Origin: Devosia sp. | GTDB taxonomy: Bacteria; Pseudomonadota; Alphaproteobacteria; Rhizobiales; Devosiaceae | DNA length: 64,000 bases | Reading direction: 5' to 3' | NCBI RefSeq assembly: GCF_025809055.1 | Contig: NZ_CP075529.1 | Location: 3,087,501-3,151,500 of the forward strand | Shown: positions 33,370-44,316 of the stretch, piece after piece | How positions within the stretch are numbered: the stretch's first letter is position 1 | How the letters are laid out: each line of letters begins with the position of its first letter | Position numbers and translations under genes: made by a program | The notes under the pieces: model-generated | Database searches by the model: none | The model's input: only the letters and a program-made list of their open reading frames with translations | Told to the model about the DNA's origin: nothing

Positions 33370-34347
33370 CTACTGGCCGTCGAGCTCGGGATAGATCAGC
33401 GCCGAGCATTGCCGGTTGTTTTCGTCCAGCTGCGCCTGCTGTTCGGTGGAAATCACGCCGCTGAACACCGGCTCCCACAGCCCGTCACGATGCAGCCCCT
33501 CCATGCCGCACTGGCAATAGGTGGTGCACAGGCCCGCTTCGGTGCCTGTTGCTTCGCAGGTCGACTGGCACGAGGCGAGGAAATCGGCTTCCCTTCCGGC
33601 CTCCTGACTGCCCATGGCCATGCCGATCGGGGCAACCACGGCCAGAAGGACGGGCTGGTGAACCAGGTATATGACGAGGCTCCACCGCCCCAGCCAGCCC
33701 AGAATGCGCCAGAGGCGGGCGCGTGGCTTGACCGCGGCCAGCCGCTGTTCGGCCGGTGAGCCGCGCAGTAGCCGCATGGCCACGGCGCCGAGCAGCACTA
33801 CGCCGAACCAGGGAAAGACCGGGACCAGGTCATTGGTCAGCGGCGGCACCTGCCAGAAGCCGATCCAGGACAGGGGAACCTGGTTGAAGGCGGGGTCGGA
33901 ATAGACAAAGGGCAGCCCGACAAAGATCGCCGCCACCAGCGCCGTCAGCCAGACCGGCGTGAACAGGAATGGCAGCGCCAGCACGCTGCACAGCGCAATG
34001 GCGTGCAGCACGCCGAAATAGACAAAACTGTCGGGAAAGGTGAACAAGGTGGACACCGTGATGATCAGCGCGCCACCCGCCACAAAGGCCCAGCGCCGCC
34101 AGAACCGCGCCCAGCGCACGCCATCGCCATGTCCCAGAACCAGACCAACACCAACCATGGCCATGAAGGCAAAAAGGATGGAGCGCGCAAAGACCACCCA
34201 GCCCGGATCATATCCGACATCCACCGGAATGATGCGGAAATAAGACAGATCCCAGCACAGGTGGTAGATCACCATGGCCACAATGGCCACGCCGCGGACG
34301 ATGTCGATAACAGGCAGGCGGGGGCGGTTCATATTGGTGTCTGTCAT
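33370..34347 (-). CDS. DUF1624-type multi-span membrane protein (HGSNAT-like) with Cys-rich tail
   Basis: A 325-residue membrane protein with about seven to eight spans. RLPVIDIVRGVAIVAMVIYHLCWDLSYF is the conserved DUF1624/heparan-alpha-glucosaminide acetyltransferase-like opening, and PWFGVVLLGAVAMR is also typical. After the last span (SLVIYLVHQPVLLAVVAPIG) about 70 residues form a soluble tail with six cysteines (ASCQSTCEATG, LCTTYCQCGM, RQCSAL), which is common in rhizobial members. Acetyltransferase activity is not established. The ATG at 34347 is preferred over a longer open frame lying inside the recQ 3' end. Confidence 0.8.
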   Translation of the reverse strand: MTDTNMNRPRLPVIDIVRGVAIVAMVIYHLCWDLSYFRIIPVDVGYDPGWVVFARSILFAFMAMVGVGLVLGHGDGVRWARFWRRWAFVAGGALIITVSTLFTFPDSFVYFGVLHAIALCSVLALPFLFTPVWLTALVAAIFVGLPFVYSDPAFNQVPLSWIGFWQVPPLTNDLVPVFPWFGVVLLGAVAMRLLRGSPAEQRLAAVKPRARLWRILGWLGRWSLVIYLVHQPVLLAVVAPIGMAMGSQEAGREADFLASCQSTCEATGTEAGLCTTYCQCGMEGLHRDGLWEPVFSGVISTEQQAQLDENNRQCSALIYPELDGQ

Positions 34348-34399
34348 TCCGTTACCCCCGCCCGGCAGGGCCTTGGTCCAGGGTCGGGGTGCCGGACTA

Positions 34400-36244
34400 T
34401 CACGCAAATCCCCGCACCACAGCCAGGAAATCCTCGCCATAGCGATCAAGCTTGCCCTGGCCGACGCCGGGCAGGTTGAGCATGTCGTGCGGGTGGCGGG
34501 GCTGGGCCAGGGCCATGGCCTTGAGCGTGGCGTCGTGGAAAATGACATAGGGCGGCACGCCCTGTTCCCTGGCAAGACGCAGGCGTTCCTCGCGCAGGGC
34601 CTCGAAAAGCGGCTTGGCGTGTTCGGGCACATCGACCGATCGCGCCAGCGACCGTCTGACCTCTACCGATTTCTTCGGTCGGTCCTTGCGCAGGGTAACA
34701 GTCTGCTGACGTTTGAACACCGAATGCGACGCTTCTGCTAACGTCAGTGCGCCGTGATTGGCGTGGTCGACCACGATCAGCCCCATGGCCGTCAACTGGC
34801 GCAGGACCGACTGCCAGGCCTTGGCGTCGAGCTCCTGACCCTGGCCGAACACTTTCTGGTGCTGATGGCCAAAGCGTTGAACTTTCTCGGTTTCCTTGCC
34901 GACCAGCACATCGATGACATGGGCCGCGCCGAACCGCATGCCGGTGCGATAGATGGCGGCCATGGCCTTGATCGCCGCCTCGGTGCCGTCCCAGCTTTCC
35001 ACCGGCGACCGGCAGGTATCGCAATTGCCGCACTGGCCCGGATGGGACTCGCCGAAATGGCCCAGAATGGCCTGGCGGCGGCAGGACGCGGTCTCGCAGA
35101 CACCCAGCAAGGCATTGAGTTTGCTGTGTTCCAGCCGCTTGATCTCGTCGGGCGCATTGCCCTCGTCGATCATGCGCCGCCGCTGCACCACATCGGCTAG
35201 GCCATAACTCATCCAGGCGTCTGCCGGCTGCCCGTCGCGCCCGGCACGCCCGGTTTCCTGGTAATAGGCCTCGATGGATGCCGGCAGATCGAGATGGGCG
35301 ACATAGCGCACATCTGGCTTGTCGATGCCCATGCCGAAGGCGACCGTGGCCACGAGACACAGGCCTTCTTCCTTCAAGAACGCATCCTGATTGGCGCTGC
35401 GCATCTGTGCATTCATGCCGGCATGGTAGGGCAGGGCCCGGATACCCTTGCCGCTGAGCCATTCGGCGACGTCTTCGACCTTGGCGCGCGACAGGCAATA
35501 GACAATGCCGCTCTCGCCCTTGTGGCTGCCGAGGAAGTCCAGCAACTGCTCGCGCGGCCGGTCACGCTCAAGGATGGAATAGGAAATGTTGGGCCGGTCG
35601 AAACTGGTGGTGAACACCTCGGCCTGTTCGAGCCCCAGCCGCTCGATGATGTCTTCCCGCGTCGTCGGGTCGGCAGTGGCGGTCAGTGCCACGCGCGGGA
35701 CGCCGGGAAACAGCTCAACCAGATGGATGAGCTCACGATATTCGGGCCGGAAATCATGGCCCCATTGGCTGACGCAATGGGCCTCGTCGATGGCGAACAG
35801 CGCGATGTCGCAGCCCGAGAGCATATTGGCAAAGCCCGGCGTCGCCACGCGCTCGGGCGCCACATAGAGCAAATCAAGCTCGCCGCGCCGCAATTGCCGC
35901 CGGACCTCGGCCGCTTCGTCCTGCGACAGCGACGAATTGAGGGCCGCAGCCGCAATGCCGGCCTGCCGCAGCGCCTCGACCTGGTCGCGCATCAGGGCGA
36001 TCAGGGGGGAGACGACAATCCCCACGCCCGGCCGGCAGATGGCCGGAATCTGGTAGCACATGGACTTGCCGGCGCCGGTGGGGAAGAGCACCACGGCATC
36101 GCCGCCACCCACGACATGGTCGATGACATCACCCTGCTGGCCGCGAAACTGGCGGTGGCCAAACATGTCGCGCAAGACCGCAAGCGGACTGGGCCGCTCC
36201 TGGCGGTGAGGCGAAAACAGTTCGGGCGACTCAATGGCTTCCAC
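34400..36244 (-). CDS. recQ: ATP-dependent DNA helicase RecQ
   Basis: A 614-residue 3'-5' DNA helicase for recombination and replication repair. The N-terminal GHRQFRGQQGDVI precedes Walker A (FPTGAGKSMCYQ), DEAH box FAIDEAHCVSQWGHDFRPEY, motif V/VI QETGRAGRDGQ, a zinc-binding RecQ-Ct region with Cys residues in CETASCRR and CGNCDTC, and an HRDC domain in the last 80 residues. Start is GTG at 36244, with an AAAGGGGG tract only one base away, so initiation may be inefficient. It is the usual full length. Confidence 0.95.
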   Translation of the reverse strand: MEAIESPELFSPHRQERPSPLAVLRDMFGHRQFRGQQGDVIDHVVGGGDAVVLFPTGAGKSMCYQIPAICRPGVGIVVSPLIALMRDQVEALRQAGIAAAALNSSLSQDEAAEVRRQLRRGELDLLYVAPERVATPGFANMLSGCDIALFAIDEAHCVSQWGHDFRPEYRELIHLVELFPGVPRVALTATADPTTREDIIERLGLEQAEVFTTSFDRPNISYSILERDRPREQLLDFLGSHKGESGIVYCLSRAKVEDVAEWLSGKGIRALPYHAGMNAQMRSANQDAFLKEEGLCLVATVAFGMGIDKPDVRYVAHLDLPASIEAYYQETGRAGRDGQPADAWMSYGLADVVQRRRMIDEGNAPDEIKRLEHSKLNALLGVCETASCRRQAILGHFGESHPGQCGNCDTCRSPVESWDGTEAAIKAMAAIYRTGMRFGAAHVIDVLVGKETEKVQRFGHQHQKVFGQGQELDAKAWQSVLRQLTAMGLIVVDHANHGALTLAEASHSVFKRQQTVTLRKDRPKKSVEVRRSLARSVDVPEHAKPLFEALREERLRLAREQGVPPYVIFHDATLKAMALAQPRHPHDMLNLPGVGQGKLDRYGEDFLAVVRGFA

Positions 36245-36312
36245 GCCCCCTTTGAATCATGGCCACCCGCCCGGGGCAATCGCGATGGCGGGCATTTGCA
36301 CGCCCGATCGCT

Positions 36313-36873
36313 TCACCGCATCGGGCGGCTGAGGAAGCGTGAGCCGCGGAGCACGAACCGCCAGGGTGTCTCGACGCCCTTAGTGATGCCCATGCGCGGC
36401 CCGGCAGCGACGTCCGGATTGCCTATGCCCGCCGTCACCGAGAAGGGCGGGGCATCGAGCGGCAGGCCATTTTGATCAAGGTCGATGGCGAGGGCCTGGG
36501 CCAGCTTGCCCGGTCCCGAGCACAATTGCCTGTCGCCCACGATCCCGCGCCGGGCGCGCATTTGCTCAAGCCCATGCATGGGCTCCAGCGCGCGGATCAG
36601 GACCGCGCTGCCGGGCCGGCAGACGAAGTTGAGGCAATAGTGGATACCGTAGATCTTATAGACATAGGCATGACCTGGCGGGCCGAACATGGCGCGGTTG
36701 CGCGGCGTCGGGCCGCGAAAACTGTGCGAGGCCGGATCGGTTTCGTCATAGGCTTCGACCTCCACGATGAGCCCGCCAACGCCCTCATGGGTCAGCGTGG
36801 CGCCGATCAGGCCCGGCGCAACCGCGACCGCCGGACGATCAAAGAAGTCTTGGCTGAGGCCGGGCATGGTCAC
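36313..36873 (-). CDS. 3-methyladenine DNA glycosylase (AAG/Mpg family)
   Basis: A 186-residue base-excision repair enzyme removing alkylated purines. The catalytic Glu is in IVEVEAYDETDPASHSFRG, followed by NRAMFGPPGHAYVYKIYGIHYCLNFV and RRGIVGDRQLCSGPGKLAQAL, all diagnostic of the family. GTG at 36873 has AAAGGA five bases upstream and is the better start; the ATG at 36867 is 11 bases from it. It lies 68 bp downstream of nothing on its own strand and is divergent from the VOC dioxygenase gene. Confidence 0.93.
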   Translation of the reverse strand: MTMPGLSQDFFDRPAVAVAPGLIGATLTHEGVGGLIVEVEAYDETDPASHSFRGPTPRNRAMFGPPGHAYVYKIYGIHYCLNFVCRPGSAVLIRALEPMHGLEQMRARRGIVGDRQLCSGPGKLAQALAIDLDQNGLPLDAPPFSVTAGIGNPDVAAGPRMGITKGVETPWRFVLRGSRFLSRPMR

Positions 36874-37028
36874 AATTGTCCTTTGCCGCGTTTCGGGTGG
36901 CCGGCACATTGTGCATGACGATTGGGCCCGCACTGGAGCCGATCGTCGAACAAAGCCTTCGCCATTGTCCGCTTTTTACTGGAGACCGGCCCGACTACAT
37001 CTCAGCCATCACTTATCAGGAGGTCGAC

Positions 37029-37952
37029 ATGATCGATACATCCGTCCAGACCAATGTGCGTTCCGCGCCCGTCCTGCCGCTGACCACGACGCTAGGTCCG
37101 GTTCACCTCGCGGTGACGGACCGCAGCAAGGCCCTGGCCATCTGGCAGGACGTCGTCGGTCTCGATCTCATTGCCGAGGCCGGCAACGTCCTGACGCTGG
37201 GCGCCGGGGGCAGGGCGCTGATCGTGCTGGAAACCGGTGCCGCGCGGCCAGTCGTGCCGCGGACAATCGGGCTCTACCATGTCGCCATCCACGTGCCAAA
37301 GCGCGCCGATCTGGCGCAGATGGCGGTGCGGGCCCTGCAGCGCAATATCCGCATCTCGCCGACCGATCATCTGGTGTCCGAGGCCATTTACCTTTGGGAC
37401 CTCGACGGCAATGGCATTGAAATCACCTTCGAGACGCCCTGGCGGGGTACGCTGGGCGATCCGGACAAGGGCGAAACCTATGCGGTGACCGCCGAGGGCC
37501 GCCCCCATTCCGGGCGCGATCCCATCGACCTGGATGGGCTGCTGGCCGAACTTGGACCCAACCCGCAACTGGCCGCGCGGATGCCGGCCGGGACGCGTAT
37601 CGGACATGTTCATGTGCATGTGAGCGACCTCAACATCGCCATGGACTACTACCGCGATGTGCTGGGCTTTGGCGGTCTGATGCTGATCCAGTCCTTCGGC
37701 ATGGGCGATGTCGGCCTCGACTACATGCCCCATACCATTGCCTTCAATGTCTGGTCCGGCCCCAATGCGGCCTTGCCGCCGGCGGGCGCGGCAGGCCTGC
37801 GCTGGTTCACGATCGGGCTTCCCGATGCCGATAGCCTGGCCGCACTCAAGGCGCGCCTTGAGGCGGCGAGTGCCCCGCTGGCGGTGAGCGGCAACGACCT
37901 CGAAACCCGCGATCCGTTCGGCAACCGCATCAAACTGGTGGTCACTGGCTAA
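37029..37952 (+). CDS. VOC-family dioxygenase, catechol-2,3-dioxygenase-like (CatE type)
   Basis: A 307-residue protein with paired vicinal-oxygen-chelate modules, residues 20-135 and 190-305. Candidate metal ligands are the His residues opening the modules (LGPVHLAV, IGHVHVHVSDL), the central LYHVAIHVP and LDYMPHTIAF, and Glu/Asp near NGIEITFE. The ATG at 37029 has AGGAGG six bases upstream. It resembles the Bacillus CatE group, which may cleave catechols or quinones; substrate is not proven. A perfect 16-bp palindrome begins at its stop codon. Confidence 0.82.
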   Translation: MIDTSVQTNVRSAPVLPLTTTLGPVHLAVTDRSKALAIWQDVVGLDLIAEAGNVLTLGAGGRALIVLETGAARPVVPRTIGLYHVAIHVPKRADLAQMAVRALQRNIRISPTDHLVSEAIYLWDLDGNGIEITFETPWRGTLGDPDKGETYAVTAEGRPHSGRDPIDLDGLLAELGPNPQLAARMPAGTRIGHVHVHVSDLNIAMDYYRDVLGFGGLMLIQSFGMGDVGLDYMPHTIAFNVWSGPNAALPPAGAAGLRWFTIGLPDADSLAALKARLEAASAPLAVSGNDLETRDPFGNRIKLVVTG

Positions 37953-37966
37953 CTAACATGTTAGTT
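37951..37966. promoter_or_regulatory. Perfect 16-bp palindrome between dioxygenase and dehydrogenase genes
   Basis: AACTAACATGTTAGTT is a perfect palindrome overlapping the TAA stop of the VOC gene and lying 32 bp before the dehydrogenase start. The form resembles TetR- or MarR-type operators. No regulator gene is adjacent, so its binder is unknown. Confidence 0.5.
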
Positions 37967-37997
37967 CGATCCCATCACGCGATGGGGAGATCGGCCA

Positions 37998-38999
37998 ATG
38001 CGCGCCATTCGTTGCAACGCGCCCGGTGAACTGGAACTGGTGGACATCGACCGGCCGGAGCTACAGCCCGGCCGGGTGCGCGTGGCCATCAGCCATGTGG
38101 GCATCTGCGGCACCGATTACCACATCTATGAAGGCAAGCATCCCTTCCTCCAATATCCCCGCATCATGGGCCATGAGCTTTCGGGCCGCGTGATCGATGC
38201 CAATGGGGCAGCGGATTTTGCAGCGGGGGATGCGGTGGTCATCAACCCCTATCTCGCCTGTCACGCCTGCCCGGCCTGCCGGGAAGGCAAGACCAATTGC
38301 TGCGAGACGCTGACCGTGCTCGGGGTGCATGGCGATGGCGGCATGGCCGAGGAAATCGTGCTGCCGGCCGAAAACCTCTATCGGGCAGACGGCCTCAGCC
38401 TGCGCGATGCGGCCATGGTCGAATTCCTGGCCATTGGCGCCCATGCGGTTCGCCGGACCGAACTCCAGCCGGGCTGGCGCGTGCTGGTGGTCGGCGGCGG
38501 CCCCATCGGGCTGGGCGTCGCCTTTTTCGCCCGGATTGAGGGTGCAGAGGTGACCATTCTTGATGCGGCACAGGACAAGCTCGAAGCGGCGGAGCAGTTC
38601 GGCTTTGCCGGGGTGCTGGTCGGGGATCGTGATGGAGACGCGTTCAGGCAGGCGATGGGAAGCGGTTTCGACGCCGTTTTCGATGCCACCGGGTCGATTG
38701 CGGCCATGAACGGGGCCGTCGCCTATTGCCGCAATGGCGGAGCGCTGACGCTGGTCGGCGTGGTCAAGGGGACGCTCAACTGGGAAGACCCGGAAATCCA
38801 CCGGCGCGAACTGACCATCCGGGCCTCGCGCAATGCCACGCGGCAGGATTTCGAGCATGTGATGGACGCCATTCGAGCGGGCAAAATTCCCACCGATGAA
38901 CTGGCAACCCATGCCACGGGCTTCGATGCCGTTCCAGCCAAACTGCCCGAATGGGCGAAAGCGCGTCAGGGGCTGATCAAGGCGATCATTTCCCTATAG
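37998..38999 (+). CDS. Zinc-dependent medium-chain alcohol/polyol dehydrogenase
   Basis: A 333-residue MDR-family enzyme. Catalytic zinc ligands are Cys in GICGTDYH and His-Glu in IMGHELSG; the structural zinc lobe has four cysteines in CHACPACREGKTNCC. The Rossmann motif VVGGGPIGLGV lies near residue 167, with Asp in TILDAAQ at the end of the next strand favouring NAD. It resembles L-galactonate/sorbitol/threonine dehydrogenases. GGGGAG precedes the ATG. Adjacent DUF924 gene starts nine bases on. Confidence 0.9.
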   Translation: MRAIRCNAPGELELVDIDRPELQPGRVRVAISHVGICGTDYHIYEGKHPFLQYPRIMGHELSGRVIDANGAADFAAGDAVVINPYLACHACPACREGKTNCCETLTVLGVHGDGGMAEEIVLPAENLYRADGLSLRDAAMVEFLAIGAHAVRRTELQPGWRVLVVGGGPIGLGVAFFARIEGAEVTILDAAQDKLEAAEQFGFAGVLVGDRDGDAFRQAMGSGFDAVFDATGSIAAMNGAVAYCRNGGALTLVGVVKGTLNWEDPEIHRRELTIRASRNATRQDFEHVMDAIRAGKIPTDELATHATGFDAVPAKLPEWAKARQGLIKAIISL

Positions 39000-39008
39000 G
39001 GTTGCGCC

Positions 39009-39551
39009 ATGAACAATGCACAGGACGTAATTCAATTCTGGTTCGTCGACCACGGCGCCGACGACTGGTTCAGCGGCGCGGCCGCCTTTGACGACAAATG
39101 CCACCGCTTCGCGGACCTGCATGCCCAGGTGGCGCGGGGCGAGGCCTGGACCTGGCGCGACAGCCCCGAGGGCCGGCTGGCCGAGATCATCCTGCTCGAC
39201 CAGTTTTCGCGCCAGTTGCACCGCAATAGCCCCGTCGCCTTCGCGCAGGACAAGATGGCCCTGGCCCTGGCGCAGGAAGCCGTCGCGGGCGGTTGCGACA
39301 TGGCGGTCGCGCATGACTGGGCCATGTTCTTCTACATGCCCTATATGCATGCCGAATCCCTGGTCATCCAGGACGAGGGTGTGCGCCTGTTCAAGGCCTA
39401 TGGCGATGACAACGCGCTCGAATTCATGCGCAAGCATCGCGAGACCGTCGCCCGCTTCGGCCGCTTCCCCTTCCGCAACAAGGCGCTGGGCCGCACCAGC
39501 ACGCCGGAAGAAGTCGCCTATATGCAGGAGCAGGGCGACCGGGCGTTTTAG
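39009..39551 (+). CDS. DUF924 family protein
   Basis: A 180-residue cytoplasmic helical protein. VIQFWFVDHGADDWF, LAEIILLDQFSRQLHRNSPVAF and FFYMPYMHAESL are the family hallmarks, the TPR-like fold of DUF924. No function is established for the family. It is probably co-transcribed with the dehydrogenase, from which it is separated by nine bases, and is followed by a terminator. Confidence 0.88.
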   Translation: MNNAQDVIQFWFVDHGADDWFSGAAAFDDKCHRFADLHAQVARGEAWTWRDSPEGRLAEIILLDQFSRQLHRNSPVAFAQDKMALALAQEAVAGGCDMAVAHDWAMFFYMPYMHAESLVIQDEGVRLFKAYGDDNALEFMRKHRETVARFGRFPFRNKALGRTSTPEEVAYMQEQGDRAF

Positions 39552-39571
39552 GCTTTGCCGGATACGCTGAT

Positions 39572-39605
39572 CCGGCCTCCCCTTGCACAGGGGAAGGCCG
39601 GTTTT
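39572..39605 (+). terminator. Rho-independent terminator after the DUF924 gene
   Basis: CCGGCCTCCCCT and AGGGGAAGGCCGG pair with one bulged A, followed by TTTT. It ends the VOC-dehydrogenase-DUF924 group and lies between convergent genes. Confidence 0.8.
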
Positions 39606-39615
39606 CGGGGCCGTC

Positions 39616-41412
<1,797 letters not shown>

Positions 41413-41442
41413 TTGGCGTGTCCGGTGCCGTTTTCCGGTCAC

Positions 41443-41792
41443 CGGTTCCTCGAAAAGGACTTGGACGAGGCAGCGCCGGTTTCAAATGGAGCGGACGGAT
41501 TTCCGGCCGGGGCGCTGCTGGGGTAGTGGAGAGAAAACCGCGGGCGGCTGGCCTATTCGGCGGGCCGCGGGGAGACCGGAGGTGTTAACCTCGGGACCCG
41601 CACATCGGGGGCGCGATGATGAATGCTGGCATGCACGCCTCCCTGGTTCGAAATTGAAGCGGTTGTCGTTTCTAGCCAAGACTTTCGATTTTGCCAATGG
41701 CGGAAAATCAGCCTCGCGCCAGATGATGCGCAAGTGCCACAGGTGGCAGGCCGAGGCGGCCCGGCCTGCCGTTGCTGACGGGATGCCTGAGG
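41443..41792. other. Gene-free interval with one hairpin
   Basis: No credible reading frame, RNA gene or repeat copy is seen. A GC-rich hairpin, GGCAGGCCG (41745-41753) and CGGCCTGCC (41762-41770), follows the microprotein stop on the minus strand but has no T-run. The promoter for the ABC exporter should lie in the part nearest 41443. Confidence 0.5.
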
Positions 41793-41921
41793 TCAGTCGA
41801 GCGGTCGGGCGCCCGGCGCGACCATGCCGGCCGTGCGGACCTGCGCATAGGCCAGGGCAAGCATGAAAACGGCAAAGAGGGCAAGGACGGCGACGAGGAC
41901 GGGCAGGGTTGATAGCGGCAT
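41793..41921 (-). CDS. 42-residue single-span membrane microprotein
   Basis: A small frame with GGAG seven bases before the ATG at 41921. The peptide opens MPLSTLPVLVAVLALFAVFM and continues LALAYAQVRTAG, i.e. one membrane helix followed by a short polar tail ending ARPLD. The clean helix, ribosome site and normal codon use support translation, but its length makes this tentative. It is divergent from the M29 peptidase gene and has no recognised family. Confidence 0.6.
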   Translation of the reverse strand: MPLSTLPVLVAVLALFAVFMLALAYAQVRTAGMVAPGARPLD

Positions 41922-42081
41922 GACGGGCTCCAGGAATGGTGACGCTTCCCAATTGCCACGCGTCGGTCAGGTCCGGCTTGATCAGGATCAAGCCGGTGCT
42001 GCCACCCCGGGCTGGCGCTGTGCCCATGGGGACGATAGGCTCCGCCCAACCGATTCAAGAGCAAGAAGGCTATTTGCCCAG

Positions 42082-43323
42082 ATGAGCAATTCTCCCATCG
42101 ATCCGGTCAAACTCGACAAGCTCGGCGAAGTCGCAATCAAGGTTGGATTGCAGCTGGCCGAGGGCCAGGACCTCGTCATCACCGCGCCGATCGTCGCCGC
42201 GCCCCTGGTCCGTCGCATCACCGAGCACGCCTACAAGGCCGGTGCGGGGCTGGTGACCACCATCTATTCGGACGAGGAGACGACGCTCGCCCGCTTTCGC
42301 AATGCCAAGGATTTCAGCTTCGATCGTGCCGCCGGCTGGCTCTATTCGGGCATGGCAGAGGCCTTCAAGGGCAATGCAGCGCGCCTGGCCATTGCCGGCG
42401 ACAACCCGATGATGCTGGCCGAGCAGGACCCCGACAAGGTCTCGCGCGCCAATCGCGCCAATTCGGCGGCCTACCGTCCGGCGCTGGAGCTGATCACCGG
42501 CTTCGACATCAACTGGAACATCGTCTCCTATCCCAGCCCCAACTGGGCCAAGCTGGTCTTCCCTAACGACCCCGAAGAGGTGGCGGTAGCCAAGCTCGCC
42601 GATGCCATTTTCAAGGCGTCGCGCGTCGATCGCGACGATCCGATCGCGGCCTGGAAGGAGCACAATGCCAATCTCAAGGCACGCTGGACCTGGCTCAACG
42701 GCAAGAATTTTTCCGCGCTCAAATATCGGGGGCCGGGCACCGACCTGACGGTTGGGCTGGCTGACGGCCATCGCTGGAAGGGCGGTGCCTCCGAGGCCAA
42801 GAATGGGGTGACCTGCAACCCCAACATCCCGACCGAGGAAGTGTTCACCACCCCACACCGGCTGCGCGTCGAGGGCACGGTGGCGGCCACCAAGCCGCTC
42901 AGCCACAACGGCACGCTGATCGAGAATATCCAGGCCCGCTTCGAAGACGGCCGCATGGTCGAACTCAAGGCGACCAAGGGCCAGGATGTGTTCAACAAGG
43001 TGCTCGATACCGACGAGGGCGCGCGCCGCCTGGGCGAAGTGGCGCTGGTGCCCCACTCCTCGCCGATCTCGGCCTCGGGCATCCTGTTCTACAACACGCT
43101 CTACGACGAGAACGCCTCGTGCCACATCGCCATGGGGCAGTGCTATGCCGACTGCTTCGACGGCGGCAAGACGCTGACGCCGGACCAGATCTTCGCCCAG
43201 GGCGGCAACAAGAGCCTCATCCACATCGATTGGATGATCGGTTCGGACCAGGTCGATATCGACGGCGTCCATGCCGATGGCACGACGGAACCGGTCATGC
43301 GCAAGGGCGAATGGGCCTTCTGA
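42082..43323 (+). CDS. M29-family aminopeptidase
   Basis: A 413-residue metalloaminopeptidase of the thermophilic-aminopeptidase T/PepS family. Metal-ligand regions are NIPTEEVFTTPH (Glu, His), GILFYNTLYDENASCHIAMG (Tyr, Asp, His) and IHIDWMIGSDQ (His, Asp). The ATG at 42082 begins the conserved N-terminus; the frame extends upstream through non-conserved sequence. It has no operon partner. These enzymes trim N-terminal residues from peptides in the cytoplasm. Confidence 0.92.
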   Translation: MSNSPIDPVKLDKLGEVAIKVGLQLAEGQDLVITAPIVAAPLVRRITEHAYKAGAGLVTTIYSDEETTLARFRNAKDFSFDRAAGWLYSGMAEAFKGNAARLAIAGDNPMMLAEQDPDKVSRANRANSAAYRPALELITGFDINWNIVSYPSPNWAKLVFPNDPEEVAVAKLADAIFKASRVDRDDPIAAWKEHNANLKARWTWLNGKNFSALKYRGPGTDLTVGLADGHRWKGGASEAKNGVTCNPNIPTEEVFTTPHRLRVEGTVAATKPLSHNGTLIENIQARFEDGRMVELKATKGQDVFNKVLDTDEGARRLGEVALVPHSSPISASGILFYNTLYDENASCHIAMGQCYADCFDGGKTLTPDQIFAQGGNKSLIHIDWMIGSDQVDIDGVHADGTTEPVMRKGEWAF

Positions 43324-43339
43324 TCGGCCGCGATCCCGC

Positions 43340-43390
43340 GTCTTCCTTCTCCCCTTGTGGGAGAAGGTGCCCGAAGGGCGGATGAGGGGA
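43340..43390 (+). repeat. Intergenic palindromic repeat, family 1 shortened copy D
   Basis: CTTCTCCCCTTGTGGGAGAAGG and CCCGAAGGGCGGATGAGGGG correspond to the outer and middle hairpins of the longer copies. It lies between the convergent M29 peptidase and PPK2 genes and may terminate both. Confidence 0.65.
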
Positions 43391-43392
43391 GC

Positions 43393-44247
43393 CTACTCGC
43401 CCTTGATGGCCAGAAAATCCTCTGCGCTGAGCACGACCTTCTTGTCGATCCGGCCGATCTCGCCCTCGTCCTTTCCGTCGTAGTCGGCGCCGAGCAGGAC
43501 GGTGCGGATGGCGTTGAGGCGCAGGCGGTTCTTGTCATTGGCCCGGATCACCGTCCAGGGCGCGTGTTTGCTGTCGGTGCGCTTGAGCATGCGGTCGCGG
43601 GCCTGCGAATACTCATCCCACTTGTTGAGGGCTTCGAGGTCGACCGGCGACAATTTCCAGGTCTTGAGCGGGTCGTGGCGGCGGTCGTGAAACCGCTTGA
43701 GCTGCATTTCCCGCCCGATGGACAGCCAGAATTTGACGAGGCGAATACCGTCGCGGGTCAGGCGCTTTTCGAACTCCGGCGCCTCGTCGAGAAACACATC
43801 CGTCTGTTCGGGGGTGCAGAAACCCATAACCGGCTCGACCACGGCGCGATTGTACCAGGAGCGGTCGAACAGCACCATTTCGCCCGCCGCCGGCAGCCAG
43901 TCGACATAGCGCTGGAAATACCACTGGGTGCGTTCGCGATCATTGGGCTTGGGCAGGGCGGCGATAATGTTGTAGCGCGGATTGAGATTTTCGAGGAACC
44001 GCTTGATCGTCCCGCCCTTGCCGGCCGCGTCGCGCCCCTCGAACACCACCACCGTGCGTGCCCCGGCCTTTTGCATATGCGCCTGATGCAGCACCAACTG
44101 CTTTTGCAGCGCATACATCTGCGTGTCATAATCGTCATCGTCGAGCTTTTCGTCGTAAGGATAGTCGCCCGAAGCATAGGCGGCTTTCTTGATGGCCTTG
44201 GGAAGCTCGGGATTGTCGATGTCGAAGGTCTCGTTGGGGTCGGTCAC
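43393..44247 (-). CDS. Polyphosphate kinase 2
   Basis: A 284-residue PPK2 enzyme using polyphosphate to phosphorylate nucleotides. It has Walker A GRDAAGKGGTI near residue 72, Walker B-like LFDRSWYNRA and the lid-module Arg residues in RFHDRRHDP. One PPK2 domain and about 280 residues fit class I, which mainly makes ATP/GTP from ADP/GDP. The acidic N-terminal stretch (EKLDDDDYDTQMYALQ) is typical of alphaproteobacterial members. Confidence 0.93.
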   Translation of the reverse strand: MTDPNETFDIDNPELPKAIKKAAYASGDYPYDEKLDDDDYDTQMYALQKQLVLHQAHMQKAGARTVVVFEGRDAAGKGGTIKRFLENLNPRYNIIAALPKPNDRERTQWYFQRYVDWLPAAGEMVLFDRSWYNRAVVEPVMGFCTPEQTDVFLDEAPEFEKRLTRDGIRLVKFWLSIGREMQLKRFHDRRHDPLKTWKLSPVDLEALNKWDEYSQARDRMLKRTDSKHAPWTVIRANDKNRLRLNAIRTVLLGADYDGKDEGEIGRIDKKVVLSAEDFLAIKGE

Positions 44248-44316
44248 GCTGTCTCTCCAGTGTCATATTGAGCGTGCTATGAAGTCCGCCCCCGCGCAAG
44301 AGGCGGGATCACAACC

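Noticed and set aside
41863..42081. Upstream extension of the M29 peptidase
   Set aside because: Arg-rich non-conserved sequence that overlaps the promoter side of the microprotein; family homology begins at 42082.
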